This document shows positions 28,419-40,284 of a stretch of 64,000 bases of DNA, piece by piece. Source of the DNA: JAXLYE01 sp046351595 (GTDB lineage Bacteria; Myxococcota_A; Polyangia; Palsa-1104; JAEUJZ01). The notes under the pieces are model-generated. The model worked only from the letters and a program-made list of their open reading frames with translations. It made no database searches and had not been told where the DNA came from. Location of the stretch: assembly GCA_046351595.1 (NCBI GenBank), contig JAXLYE010000009.1, forward strand, positions 372,001 to 436,000, given 5' to 3'. The position numbers and the translations under genes are program-made. Position 1 is the first letter of the stretch; the number at the start of each line of letters is the position of its first letter.

Positions 28419-29270
28419 TCATGCAACGGAATCGGTTGTCGGAGCAGCCTCGGGAATCTCTGCAGAGATTCCCTGCTGAGCTCTGTCCTTCGCTCTTGTC
28501 CGCTCAGCTTTGCGCAGCATGTTCGAGAGGACTGCGAAGCCCACGCCGGCGAAGAGGTGCTTCAGGGTGTGCCCGCTGAGCCGCCGGCCGGTGGCCTTGT
28601 AGAGGGGCCGATCGAGGAGCTCGCAGAGCTTGGCCGCGCCGTAGCTGGCGATGGCCAGGGCCCAGTCCGTATTCTGGGTGTAGCGCGACGGGAACAGGCC
28701 GAGCAGCAGCGGCAGCGCGGCGAACGGCGCGGCCTGCACGAACGAATAGAGGCGCAGGTCTCCCTTGCCGGCGCGCTCGCTCGCATACCACGCGAGCACG
28801 CTGCCGGCGCCCAGCGCCATCATCGGCCCGAGCGCGCGCGGCCCATACTTGGCGCTGACCCGCTCGGTGAGCACGACGTCGATCGCCGCCATGAACGCGG
28901 TGCTCATCGGCAGCCGATCCCAGACCAGGCGCGTGTGATCCGGGCGCAGGTGGTAGTAGGCCGAGCCCGCGCCGATGCCGATGGCGCTCGCGAACAGGGC
29001 CGCCCAGGGCGCCGCCTCGCGACGGTCGAGGACCGCGCCTTCCGGCCGCGCGAGCTGCCACAGCCCGAAGGCCCCGGGCAGCACGAACGCGGCGTTTGAG
29101 ACCACGTCGTTGAAGGAGGGGAGGCCGAAGCGGCGGCGGCGATCGGCGAAGCGGTGGTACCGCTCGCTCTGTGGGAATCGCGGTAACAGGAGGAAGACCC
29201 CGCCGAGCACCGCGACCGGCGCCGCGGCGATCAAGAGCCGGGTCGTTGCAGACCGATCCAAAAGAGACAT
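28419..29270 (-). CDS. Ceramidase-superfamily (alkaline ceramidase/CREST-like) membrane protein
   Basis: A 283-aa polytopic protein with about seven hydrophobic segments. Family signatures are in order: FADRRRRFGLPSFNDVVSN, SAYYHLRPDHTRLVWDRLP (conserved His and Asp) and SGHTLKHLFAG with two His. These positions match the zinc ligands and catalytic Ser/Asp/His of the alkaline ceramidase/CREST group, intramembrane lipid amidases. The substrate here is not known; sphingolipid or N-acyl lipid is inferred. GGGAG with 8-nt spacing supports the ATG at 29270. The last 20 residues lie in a repeat-rich zone with a perfect 22-bp palindrome. Confidence 0.82.
   Translation of the reverse strand: MSLLDRSATTRLLIAAAPVAVLGGVFLLLPRFPQSERYHRFADRRRRFGLPSFNDVVSNAAFVLPGAFGLWQLARPEGAVLDRREAAPWAALFASAIGIGAGSAYYHLRPDHTRLVWDRLPMSTAFMAAIDVVLTERVSAKYGPRALGPMMALGAGSVLAWYASERAGKGDLRLYSFVQAAPFAALPLLLGLFPSRYTQNTDWALAIASYGAAKLCELLDRPLYKATGRRLSGHTLKHLFAGVGFAVLSNMLRKAERTRAKDRAQQGISAEIPEAAPTTDSVA
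28452..28473. repeat. Perfect 22-bp palindrome
   Basis: gggaatctctg and its exact reverse complement meet at the centre, with no loop. It lies inside the last codons of the ceramidase-like gene. About 20-130 bp outward, more GGAATC/GATTCC and ggggatcccc elements cluster. Confidence 0.85.
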
Positions 29271-29342
29271 GGACAAGACTCCCTTCTGCTCGCTCCGGTC
29301 GCGCGGGGGGTCGCACCGGGGGCCGACCCCGTGGGAATCCAT

Positions 29343-29411
29343 GCGGACCCCGACTCCCTGTCTATTTCGAGAGCGGGAAAAGGAGTCGGGCTGTTCCCGA
29401 TCCGGGTCCGC
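29343..29411. promoter_or_regulatory. Nested inverted repeats in the leader region of the ceramidase-like gene
   Basis: Outer arms GCGGACCC (29343-29350) and GGGTCCGC (29404-29411) enclose inner arms CCGACTCC (29350-29357) and GGAGTCGG (29382-29389). Both pairs are perfect. In the 380-bp gap between divergent genes, the element could form a structured RNA leader or a cruciform operator. Confidence 0.45.
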
Positions 29412-29639
29412 TCGGGGGACCGTGCGCGAGCGTTCCTGCAACAGAGCTTAGGCGTGACGATCGCACGCGCCATCGCGGGGTGTGGTGCGCGGGCCGGCCG
29501 ATCGGCTGCGCGATCGCGGGGTATCAGCGGGCAGGCTTCTGGGCGCGGGCGATTTGTGCAGCCCGCCGCCGGCCGCCCGCGCTAACCCTGCGGAACCCCT
29601 GCAGAATCGATCGTGCCGACGGAGAATCTGCGAAATCGG

Positions 29640-29645
29640 TATACT
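29640..29645 (+). promoter_or_regulatory. Candidate -10 box TATACT, leaderless start of the double-FHA gene
   Basis: Ends 6 nt before the ATG at 29652; no Shine-Dalgarno in the gap. Confidence 0.5.
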
Positions 29646-29651
29646 CGATCC

Positions 29652-30806
29652 ATGGCCTCCGACGAGCGTCCGGGCGAGCCGCGCGAGCCCCGCGAGACGC
29701 CGATGATTGAGAACCCGGATCGGCGCCCCAACCTCCGCGTCGTGTCGCGGCACAGCGTCGGAGAGGACAGCGGCGCCGTGCCCATCCCGCGATCGCGGCC
29801 GGGTGTGCCGGTGTCGCGCCCGGTGCTGGTGAGCACGGACCGGACCGCGGCGCTGCGTGACGCCTACGTCTTCGGCGCGCGGCTGCTGCTCGATCAGCCC
29901 GCGACGTGCCGCGTCGGGTACCGGCTGTTCTGGGTCTACGGCCGCGACCTCGGCTGGATCGATCTCGAGGCGTCGCCATCCGTGTACGCGGTGCTCGGCT
30001 GGCACGAGAACTGTGATCTGCAGCTGCCGAAGCTGCCGAGCATCTCGAACCGGCACCTGTTGGCCAGCTGCCAGCTGCTCGCCGACGGGACGCCGGCGCT
30101 GCGGCTGCTCGATCTGCACACCGGCGAGCCGTTCACCATCGACGGCCAGCCGCGCCAGTCGATCTGCGTCAGCGGCCCGCTGCTCATCGGCATCGGCTCG
30201 TCCGACTGCGCCATCGGCTGCGTGCCGCTGCCCGAGTTCCACCAGCAGTGGGGCGCGCTCTCCGACGGCGTCGAGCTGCCGAGCTATGTCACCAGCGAGT
30301 CGGCGCGACCGCCCGAGATCTCGCAGCGCAGCCAGCGCCAGACGCACATCACGGTGATGCCGCGCAGCGTGCACCTGCAGGATCTGCCGATGCCGCAGGC
30401 GGCGCCGCCCGGGCACGCGCGCTTCACGCTCAAGCGCCAGCAGCGCGCCGTCTCCATCGAGGTCAGCGAGGCGGATCTGTACGCCGGCGTGATCATCGGC
30501 CGCGCCGAGTCGTGCCTGGATCGCGGGCTGCGGCAGGTGCTGTCCGGTCAGATCTCGCGGCTGCACGTGCTGCTCCTGGCCGAGCGCGGGCGCGTCTACG
30601 CCATGGACCTGTGCAGCACCAACGGCACCTGGCTCAACGGCCAGCGCGTGCGCCGCGTGCAGCTGCCAGACAGCGGCATGCGCCTGGTGCTCTCGGGCAA
30701 CGACTCGAAGGTCGAGCTGACGTGGCACCCGCGCCACGGCGGCGGCGCGCACCGCGGGCCCCTGTCGAACACCTCGCGCGAGCCCGGCGGCTCACACGAC
30801 CTGTAG
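29652..30806 (+). CDS. Double FHA-domain protein
   Basis: A 384-aa cytosolic protein. The C-terminal FHA domain (about 265-365) is canonical: VIIGRAES, SGQISRLHV and CSTNGTWLNGQRV supply the GR, SxxH and NG motifs that bind phosphothreonine. A second, more degenerate FHA-like domain lies at about 105-200 (YAVLGWHENCDLQLPKLP, SISNRHLLA), where the Arg after Gly is Trp. The first 45 residues are polar and disordered. It should read Ser/Thr kinase output; the large kinase at 35.5-40.3 kb is a candidate partner, but this is inference. Confidence 0.88.
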   Translation: MASDERPGEPREPRETPMIENPDRRPNLRVVSRHSVGEDSGAVPIPRSRPGVPVSRPVLVSTDRTAALRDAYVFGARLLLDQPATCRVGYRLFWVYGRDLGWIDLEASPSVYAVLGWHENCDLQLPKLPSISNRHLLASCQLLADGTPALRLLDLHTGEPFTIDGQPRQSICVSGPLLIGIGSSDCAIGCVPLPEFHQQWGALSDGVELPSYVTSESARPPEISQRSQRQTHITVMPRSVHLQDLPMPQAAPPGHARFTLKRQQRAVSIEVSEADLYAGVIIGRAESCLDRGLRQVLSGQISRLHVLLLAERGRVYAMDLCSTNGTWLNGQRVRRVQLPDSGMRLVLSGNDSKVELTWHPRHGGGAHRGPLSNTSREPGGSHDL

Positions 30807-30857
30807 CGGCGTTCCGCAAATCCTCCCGTCGCGTGGACAGCCCGCGCCCGCGGACCC

Positions 30858-30863
30858 TATACT
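30858..30863 (+). promoter_or_regulatory. Candidate -10 box TATACT before the FAD oxidoreductase
   Basis: Ends 11 nt before the ATG at 30875, predicting a leader of only about 4-5 nt. Confidence 0.4.
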
Positions 30864-30874
30864 CGGTGGACCTT

Positions 30875-32265
30875 ATGTCGACGGACGGAGCGAACACGCC
30901 CGCGCGCGCTGACGGCGCCGGCAGCAAGCAAACAGGAGCCGACCGCCTGGTCGTGGTCGGCGGCGGCGTCACGGGCTGCGTGCTGGCCGAGCGCCTCAAG
31001 CAGCGCTTCCCGCTGGCGCAGGTCACCCTCCTTGAAGGCAGCCCGACGCTCGGCGGCCTGTCCGTGCGCAGCGAGCCGGACGAGATCGGGTGGGACCGCT
31101 TCTACCACGTCGTGACGCCGCAGGACCGCGCGCTCATCGGCTGGCTCGGGCGCCTGGGCATCGCCGACCGGCTGCGCTGGCGCACGGCGCAGACCGGCTT
31201 CTACACCGACGGCAAGCTCCACCCCTTCAACACGCCGCTCGACTTCCTTGGCTTCTCCCCGCTAAACCTCGTCGACAAGGCGCGCCTGGCCGCGACCATC
31301 TTATACGCCTCGCGCGTCCGTGACGGTGCGCCGCTCGAGTCCGTGACCGCGGCGGACTGGCTGCGCAAGCTCGCGGGCGAGCGCGTATACAAAAAGATCT
31401 GGGCGCCGCTCTTGCGCGCCAAGCTCGGCAGCGCCGCCGACGACGCCGCGGCCGCGTTCATCTGGTCGACGATCCGGCGCCTGTACGCGACGCGCGAGGG
31501 CGAGGGCAAGTCCGAGCAGTTCGGCTTCATCTCCGGCGGCTACGCCCCGGTGTTCCAGGCCGCCGAGCGCTACCTCGAGAAGCTGGGCGTCAGCGTGCGC
31601 AAGTCGGCCCGCGTGCAGCGTGTCGAAGAGGCGGGCAGCGACGGCGCGCTGCGGGTCGTGACCGCGGACGGCGGCGAGCTCTTGGCCGACCGTGTGGTCT
31701 TCACCGGCCCGTCGCGCTTCCTGCCGGCGATGTGCTCGGGCCCGCGCGCGCCCGGCGTGCCCGACGAGCTGCTCCGGCGCGCCGCCGGCCAGCGCTACCT
31801 CGGCGTCATCTGCATGGTGCTGAAGCTGCGCCGCGCCATCAGCCCGTACTACGTGCTCAACCTGACCGACGACGGGCTGCCGTTCACCGGCGTCATCGGC
31901 CTGACCACGCTGGTCGACCCCGAGGAGGTCGGCGGCCACCACCTGGTCTACCTGCCGCGCTACCTGCCCGACGACGACCCCGACTTCGACAAGCCCGACG
32001 AGGCCTTCTATCCGCCCTTCATGGCCGCGATGCAGCGCATCTTCGCCCGCCGCGGCTTCCACCCCGACGAGGTGCTGCTGTGGCGCGTGTTCCGCAGCCG
32101 CTTCGTCAGCCCCATCCACGTGCTCAACTACGACAAGCTCCGCCTCCCGATCACGCTCGTGCCGCGACGCCTGTACCTGCTCAACACCGGGCGCGTCCTC
32201 GGCGGCACCCTCAACAACAGCCAGATGATCGAGGAGGCCGAGCAGGGCCTCGGTGAGATCTGCGC

Positions 32266-32269
<4 letters not shown>
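30875..32269 (+). CDS. FAD-dependent amine-oxidase/protoporphyrinogen-oxidase-like oxidoreductase
   Basis: A 464-aa flavoprotein. The dinucleotide-binding motif VVVGGGVTGCVLAERL (about 25-40) and LLEGSPTLGGLS are at the N-terminus; GFISGGYAPVFQAAERYL and a C-terminal LNTGRVLGGTLNNSQMIEEA complete the FAD fold. This subgroup of NAD(P)/FAD-dependent oxidoreductases is often found near sugar or carotenoid genes; substrate is unknown. Its TGA overlaps the ATG of the ArsA-like gene by 4 nt, so the two are translationally coupled. Confidence 0.87.
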
Positions 32270-33447
<1,178 letters not shown>

Positions 33448-33463
33448 CCGAGCGGCCGAGCGA

Positions 33464-34039
33464 CTAGTTTGCCTTCTTGCCGATGGGCGTGATGCTGCTG
33501 TAGCTGTCGAGCTGGAAGCGCCACACCCCGTCGGGGCCCTTGCGCGCGACGGTGACGAACTTGCCGGGGAAGCTGTTGACCTCGCCGTTGTGGCCGGTGG
33601 TCTTGAGCGTGTAGATGCCGACGTCGTAGGTGACGCCGCCGGCGCTGCGCCGGTCGACGACCTGGAACGTGATGTCGAGCTGGCCGCCGCGCTGCTTGAC
33701 CGCGGCGAAGAAGCCCTCGAAGACCTTCCGGATGGCGGGGCGGCCGCGCACGATCTCGCTGTCCGGGGCGAGGTACAGCGCGTCCTCGGCGTACAGGTTC
33801 GCGGCGGCGTCGAGATCGAGCGCGCGGTAGGCGGCGCGGAAGCGCTGGTAGATGCCGTCGACGTCGGCGCTGGGCGCGGCCCCCTGTGCGAAGGTCACGG
33901 CCGGCGGCACGGCCTGCGCGAGCGCGACACCCGATACCGCCGGAAGCGGCGAGGACGCGAGCGCGGCGAGCCCGATCACGCCGAGCGCACAGCGACGGAT
34001 CGAGCGGAGGAGCAGGGAGCGGAGCGGGGCAGTGTCCAT
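33464..34039 (-). CDS. Secreted NTF2/SnoaL-like (DUF4440-type) protein
   Basis: A 191-aa exported protein. The signal peptide runs to about AQAV (residues 40-45). The mature part is an NTF2-like cone domain: VDGIYQRFRAAYRALDLDAA, YAEDALYLAPDSEIVRGRPA and an ending WRFQLDSYSSITPI. Such domains act as small enzymes or binding folds. The ATG at 34039 follows GAAGGGG. It lies downstream of the FHA/sigma-54 activator on the same strand with a 65-bp gap, so it could belong to its transcription unit. Confidence 0.8.
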   Translation of the reverse strand: MDTAPLRSLLLRSIRRCALGVIGLAALASSPLPAVSGVALAQAVPPAVTFAQGAAPSADVDGIYQRFRAAYRALDLDAAANLYAEDALYLAPDSEIVRGRPAIRKVFEGFFAAVKQRGGQLDITFQVVDRRSAGGVTYDVGIYTLKTTGHNGEVNSFPGKFVTVARKGPDGVWRFQLDSYSSITPIGKKAN

Positions 34040-34104
34040 GGCCCCTTCTATCACGCGAGCGCGCCGCGCGCCTGTTCCGGCCCGGCGGACCGCGACAGCC
34101 TCGC

Positions 34105-35487
<1,383 letters not shown>

Positions 35488-35494
35488 CGCGCCG

Positions 35495-35500
35495 ATGGTA
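35495..35500 (-). promoter_or_regulatory. Candidate -10 box TACCAT, leaderless start of the activator gene
   Basis: Lies within the 36-bp gap after the kinase stop and ends 7 nt before the ATG at 35487; no Shine-Dalgarno. It suggests a promoter separate from that of the kinase. Confidence 0.4.
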
Positions 35501-35523
35501 GCGCACGGCCGGCGGGCCCGCGG

Positions 35524-38500
35524 CTATTTCATGCTGGCCTGGCACAGGGGACGGACCTGCTCCCACTCGGGCTGCGGCTGGATCAGCGCGCACGCCATCG
35601 TCAGCAGCGCCTGCGGCGAGGCCGGGTAGATCTTGGCGCTGCTGTCCTCGGGGTGGGCGATGAGCAGGCGGTCGCCGCTCGGCGACAGCTCGAGGCTGCT
35701 GGCGGCGCCGACGCGGAGCAGGTGCAGCGTCTGCGCGGTCGCGGTGTCGAAGATGCGCGCCGTCTGATCCGCGCTCAGCGTCGCGATGCGCTGGCCGTCG
35801 CGCGAGAAGCTGAGCGCCGTGGTCGCGGCCAGGTGCCCGCGCAGCTCGCGCAGGATCGTGCCCTTCTGGACATCGACCAGGTAGGGCCTGAGGCCCGCGA
35901 TCGCCAGCAGCGCCCCGTCGGGCGAGAACGCCACCGCGCTCGGCCGCTCGGTGTCCGACGAGTTGGTGAGCACGAGCTGCCCGCTCTCGGCGCCGAAGAT
36001 GCGCACGCGGCCCTGCCAGTCCGAGGTCGCCAGCCGCCGCCCGTCGGGCGAGAAGGCGACGTGCACGACCAGGGCCCCAGCGCGCCCGGCGTTCGCCTTC
36101 CACAAAAGCTCGCGCGTGCGCCAGCGGAAGACCCGCACCGTCGTGTCGCGGCCGGCGCTGGCGACGAGCTGCCCGTCGGGCGAGAAGGCGACGGACAGGA
36201 CCTCCATGGCGTGGCCGCGCAGCGTCGCCACGGTGCGCCGCTCGCGCCAGTCCCAGATCCAGATCGCGTGGTCACCACCGCCGCGCGCCGTCGCCAGCTG
36301 CTCACCGCCGGGCGCGAACGCGACCGCGCTCACCTCGTCGGGCAGCGCCAGCGTCGCCACCGGCTGCCCGGTCTCGGCGTCGAACACGCGCGCGATCGGA
36401 TCCTGGCTGGCCGTCGCGATGTGCCGCCCGTCCGGCGAGTAGGTCGCGGCGGTGACGGCCTGCGGGTGCGCGAGCCGCAAGAGGTGCTGCCCGCCCTGCA
36501 GGCTCCAGATGCGGGCGCTGCCGTCGCTACTCGCCGACAGCAGGCGCGCGCCGTCGGTCGAGAAGCTGAGCCCGTGCGCGACGTCGCCGTGGCCGCGCAG
36601 CGTGTCGAGCAGCAGCCCGCGCTCGGTGTCCCACAGGCGGATGCCGCGCTCCGCACCCGCCGACGCCAGCAGCCGCCCGTCGGCCGAGAAGGCCAGATCG
36701 TGGATGCGCGCCGAGTGGCCGGGCAGCGCCGCGCGCAGCGTCGAGGTCCGCAGATCCCAGAGCCGCACCGTGAGGTCCTCTTCGGCGGTCGCCACGGACC
36801 AGGACTCGGGACCGAGCGCCCAGGCGCTGATCTTCTGCGGCGTCCTCTGCGCCTGCGGCCGCGCCGCGCCGGCCTCCCAGGCGTAGACCGTGTCGTCGCC
36901 GGCCGCGCTCGCGAGGATCTGCCGCCCATCGGCGCTGTAGCCTGCGCGCAGAAGGCCGGGCACAGCCGCTGAGCGGCCGATCCGCAGCGTCGCCAGCGGA
37001 TCGCCGGTGCGGGCGTCGTAGAGGCCGACCTCGCCGTCGGCGGTCCCGACGACCAGGCGCTGCCCGTCGGGCGAGAACGGTCCCGGCGGCGCCGTGCGGC
37101 TGAGCCCCGGCCAGCGCGCGATGCGCCGCCCGCCGAGCGCGTCCCACAGCGCGGTGTGCGTCTCGCGGCCGTGCGTGCCGGTCGTGATCACCAGGCGCGA
37201 GCCATCGGGCGACAGCGCGTGCGCGAGCGGCTCCTCGTCGAGCTGCAGCCGCGCGATGGGCCGCAGGCTGGTGCCGTCGAAGAGGCCGGCGGTGCGATCG
37301 GCGCTGACGGTCGCGATGCGGCCGCCGTCGCGGCTGAAGCGCGCGCTGCTCACCGCCGGGGCGTGTGCCTGGGCCTGGCGCAGCGGCTCGCCGGTGCGCG
37401 CGTCCCACAGCCGCAGCGTGCCGTCCCAGCCCGCGGTCAGGATGTGGCCGCCGTCGGGCGAGAAGCACGCCGAGCCGACGGTGCCGCGGTGTCCGCGAAG
37501 CGGCATCGAGCGCGCCCCGGCCTGCACCGCCGCCGACAGCCCTTCAAGCGCCTGCGGCTCCGGGATCTGCCCGCGCAACAGCCGCGGCGCCGTCGCCTGG
37601 ATCGCCGAGACCAGCGCCGGCACCTCGCCGCCCGGCAGCGCCGAGAGGCCCATGGCCACGGAGCCGAGCTCGATGTGCTGCGAGCGCTCGCGCTGCAGCT
37701 GCGACGAGTCGGCGCGCTGTCGCTGCAGGCCGGCCTGCCAGCCGACGAGCGCGAGCACCAGCAGCGAGCTGGCGAGCGCGCCGCCGAGCAGCCGGCCGCC
37801 CCAGCGCTGCCGCCGCGCGCGACGGCGGGAGGCGTGCAGGAACGCGGCCTCGGCCTCGCCGAGCGCGCCCTCGCCCAGGCCGACCAGTCCGAGCTCGCCG
37901 AGCTGCCGCTCGCCCCACAGCGCCTCCTCGCTCTCGAACAGGCGGCGCCACTCGGACGCGGCCGCGCCCAGGCGCTCGCTGAGCGCGCGCCGCTCGGTCT
38001 CGCTGAAGATCCAGTCGCGCAGGGCCGGCCAGCCGCTGACCAGCGCCTCGTGCGCGATCTCGTAGACGGTGCCGCCGTCGGCCTCGCGTGCGACCAGCAG
38101 GCGGCCGCGCACTAGCGCCTCCAGCGCCGTCGCATCGCCGGGACCGGCCTGCTCCGCGGACAGGAGCTCGGCCCGGCTGCGCCGCGACCGCAGCCCGTCG
38201 GCGCTCACCAGGTGCAGGAGTAGGCGCTTGGCGGCGCTGCGCTGCGGCGGCAAAAGCTCGACAAGGACCCGATCCGCGTGCCGCGCCAGCGCCCCGGGCA
38301 CGCCGCCGATGCCGCGCAGCGCCGTGGTGGTGATGATGCCGGTGTCCGCCTTGCGCGCCTGCCACAGCTCGGCCAGCGCGAACTGCAACAGCGGCAGGCC
38401 GCCGCCCTCGCGCAGCGTCGACTCGACCAGCTCGGTGACCAGCGCCGCGCTCTCGAAGCGCACGCCGCGCGACTCGGCCGGACCGACGATGGCCTCGCGC

Positions 38501-40278
38501 AGCCCGTCGCGCGACAGCGGCCGCAGGATGTACAGCGCGCGCCCGATCTCGGGACCCAGCCCGGGCAGCGCCGCCAGCCGCGTCAGGAAGTCGCCGCGCG
38601 TCGTCAGCAGCACGCGCAGCCCGTCGACACGAGCCGAGAGCCGCCCCAAAAGCTCGCTCACCGCCGCGGCCTCCGTCGGCTCGCTCTGCGTCAGGAGTTC
38701 CTCGACCTGGTCGATGAACAGGATCAGGCCGCGGTCGCGGCGGGCGCTGACGTGCCGTTGCAGCCGCCGCGCCAGCTCGTGCGGCTGATCGAGCAGCTGG
38801 TGCCGCAGCTCGTCGGCGGACCCGCTGCCGCTGCCGACAATCGGCGCCAGCAGCGCGGACAGCGCGACCGCCGGGTAGCGGCCCGGGAACAGCGTCACCG
38901 TGTCATAGCGCCGCGCCGGCTCGCCGCCCCAGCCGGCCGAAAGCCGCGCCAGCACGCCCGCCCGACACAGCGACGACTTGCCGACGCCCGAGTCGCCGGC
39001 GACCAGCACCAGCGGCTCGCCGCGCAGGCGCTCCAGCACCTCGGCCACCTCGGCGCTGCGGCCGAAGAACAGGGCGCTGTCGCCGGCCTCGAACGGGCGC
39101 AGGCCGCGGTAGGGGTTGTCGCCGGGCTCAAGCTGCGGCGCGGGCCCGTCCTGCGCGTACAGCTGCTCCAGCGCCTGGCAGATCTCTTCGGCCGAGCCGT
39201 AGCGCGCGGCCGCGTCGCGGTGCAGGCAGCGGCGGATCACCTGCGCCAGCCCGAGCTCGCTGCGCCCGGCCGCGGCCCGCGCCGCGGGTTTCTCGACGGA
39301 CAGGAGCGGCGCATCGCGCGTCAGCGCCGCCTCGCGCAGCGCCTCCTCGGTGGTCTCGCTGTGCGGCGGCCGCCCCGCCCACAGCTCGTAGAGCAGCGCC
39401 CCGAGCGAGTACAGATCCGAGCGCACCGTCGCCGGCTCGCCGCGCCAGATCTCGGGCGCCATGTACAGCGGCGTGCCCATCACCGCGCCGACGCGGGTCA
39501 GCGCAGCAGCCGGCTCCGCGCGGACGAGCGGCTCGGGCTCGGCGTCGAGCTCGGGCGCCGACGGATCGCGGCGGCTGATCGCGGTCACGGCCAGCCCGAG
39601 CGGCTGCGCGTCAAAGCCCGCGGCGGTCTCGTCCTCGTCGGGCGGCTGCGTCCCCGCGAGCACCGGCGCCGGCGGCGGAGCGACCGGCTGCAGCAGGTCC
39701 GTCGCGGCCGGCGCCGCCTGTCCCGGCGTCGGCACCAGCGGATCCAGAAGCTTGGCCAGGCCGAAGTCGAGCAGCTTCACGCTGCCGTCCTCGGTCAGCA
39801 TGGCGTTGGCCGGCTTGAGGTCGCGGTGCAGCACGCCGCGCCGGTGCGCCGCCGCCAGCCCGCGCACAAGCCCCAGCCCGAGCTCACGCACGCGCGCCGC
39901 GGGCAGCGGCCGCTCCAGGTGCTCCAGGCTCTGGCCGCGCACGTACTCGGAGACGAGGAACGGGTGCCCCAGCCACTCGCCGCTGCGGTAGATGCTGACC
40001 ACGTGCGGGTGGGTCAGCCGCGCGATGGCCCGCGCCTCGGTGAGGAAGCGCTGCCGCGCCGCCGCGCTGTGCCCAAGCCCCGCCAGGAACTTGATGGCGA
40101 CGGGGCGATCGAGCAGCGCGTCGTGCGCCAGGTAGACGCAGCCCATGGCGCCCTGGCCGATGCGGCGCAGCAGGCGGTACTCCTCGAGGGCCGGCAGCAG
40201 GCGCAGGCGCTCGTCGGGCAGCTGGCCGGTCACCAGCGCGTCCAGGAACGAGCCGGCCATCGGGTCCGCGGCGCACAC
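35524..40278 (-). CDS. Ser/Thr protein kinase fused to an nSTAND NTPase, a membrane helix and a double WD40 propeller
   Basis: A 1584-aa multidomain protein. Kinase (about 34-375): GQGAMGCVYL, catalytic K63, HRDLKPAN (151-158), DFG (171-173), APE ending at 276. The activation segment from DFG to APE is 106 residues, with a Pro/Ala/Asp-rich insert. An nSTAND1-type NTPase starts at NPYRGLRPFE (about 388) with Walker A GDSGVGKSS (about 431). A single membrane helix (GGALASSLLVLALVGWQAG) follows RRRARRQR, near 850. The C-terminal 640 residues hold 14-15 WD40 repeats (FSPDGQLVASAGRD type). By the positive-inside rule the propellers face the periplasm. The leaderless-type GTG at 40278 is preferred to the ATG at 40260. 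Confidence 0.95.
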   Translation of the reverse strand: MCAADPMAGSFLDALVTGQLPDERLRLLPALEEYRLLRRIGQGAMGCVYLAHDALLDRPVAIKFLAGLGHSAAARQRFLTEARAIARLTHPHVVSIYRSGEWLGHPFLVSEYVRGQSLEHLERPLPAARVRELGLGLVRGLAAAHRRGVLHRDLKPANAMLTEDGSVKLLDFGLAKLLDPLVPTPGQAAPAATDLLQPVAPPPAPVLAGTQPPDEDETAAGFDAQPLGLAVTAISRRDPSAPELDAEPEPLVRAEPAAALTRVGAVMGTPLYMAPEIWRGEPATVRSDLYSLGALLYELWAGRPPHSETTEEALREAALTRDAPLLSVEKPAARAAAGRSELGLAQVIRRCLHRDAAARYGSAEEICQALEQLYAQDGPAPQLEPGDNPYRGLRPFEAGDSALFFGRSAEVAEVLERLRGEPLVLVAGDSGVGKSSLCRAGVLARLSAGWGGEPARRYDTVTLFPGRYPAVALSALLAPIVGSGSGSADELRHQLLDQPHELARRLQRHVSARRDRGLILFIDQVEELLTQSEPTEAAAVSELLGRLSARVDGLRVLLTTRGDFLTRLAALPGLGPEIGRALYILRPLSRDGLREAIVGPAESRGVRFESAALVTELVESTLREGGGLPLLQFALAELWQARKADTGIITTTALRGIGGVPGALARHADRVLVELLPPQRSAAKRLLLHLVSADGLRSRRSRAELLSAEQAGPGDATALEALVRGRLLVAREADGGTVYEIAHEALVSGWPALRDWIFSETERRALSERLGAAASEWRRLFESEEALWGERQLGELGLVGLGEGALGEAEAAFLHASRRRARRQRWGGRLLGGALASSLLVLALVGWQAGLQRQRADSSQLQRERSQHIELGSVAMGLSALPGGEVPALVSAIQATAPRLLRGQIPEPQALEGLSAAVQAGARSMPLRGHRGTVGSACFSPDGGHILTAGWDGTLRLWDARTGEPLRQAQAHAPAVSSARFSRDGGRIATVSADRTAGLFDGTSLRPIARLQLDEEPLAHALSPDGSRLVITTGTHGRETHTALWDALGGRRIARWPGLSRTAPPGPFSPDGQRLVVGTADGEVGLYDARTGDPLATLRIGRSAAVPGLLRAGYSADGRQILASAAGDDTVYAWEAGAARPQAQRTPQKISAWALGPESWSVATAEEDLTVRLWDLRTSTLRAALPGHSARIHDLAFSADGRLLASAGAERGIRLWDTERGLLLDTLRGHGDVAHGLSFSTDGARLLSASSDGSARIWSLQGGQHLLRLAHPQAVTAATYSPDGRHIATASQDPIARVFDAETGQPVATLALPDEVSAVAFAPGGEQLATARGGGDHAIWIWDWRERRTVATLRGHAMEVLSVAFSPDGQLVASAGRDTTVRVFRWRTRELLWKANAGRAGALVVHVAFSPDGRRLATSDWQGRVRIFGAESGQLVLTNSSDTERPSAVAFSPDGALLAIAGLRPYLVDVQKGTILRELRGHLAATTALSFSRDGQRIATLSADQTARIFDTATAQTLHLLRVGAASSLELSPSGDRLLIAHPEDSSAKIYPASPQALLTMACALIQPQPEWEQVRPLCQASMK

Positions 40279-40284
40279 GCTGCG

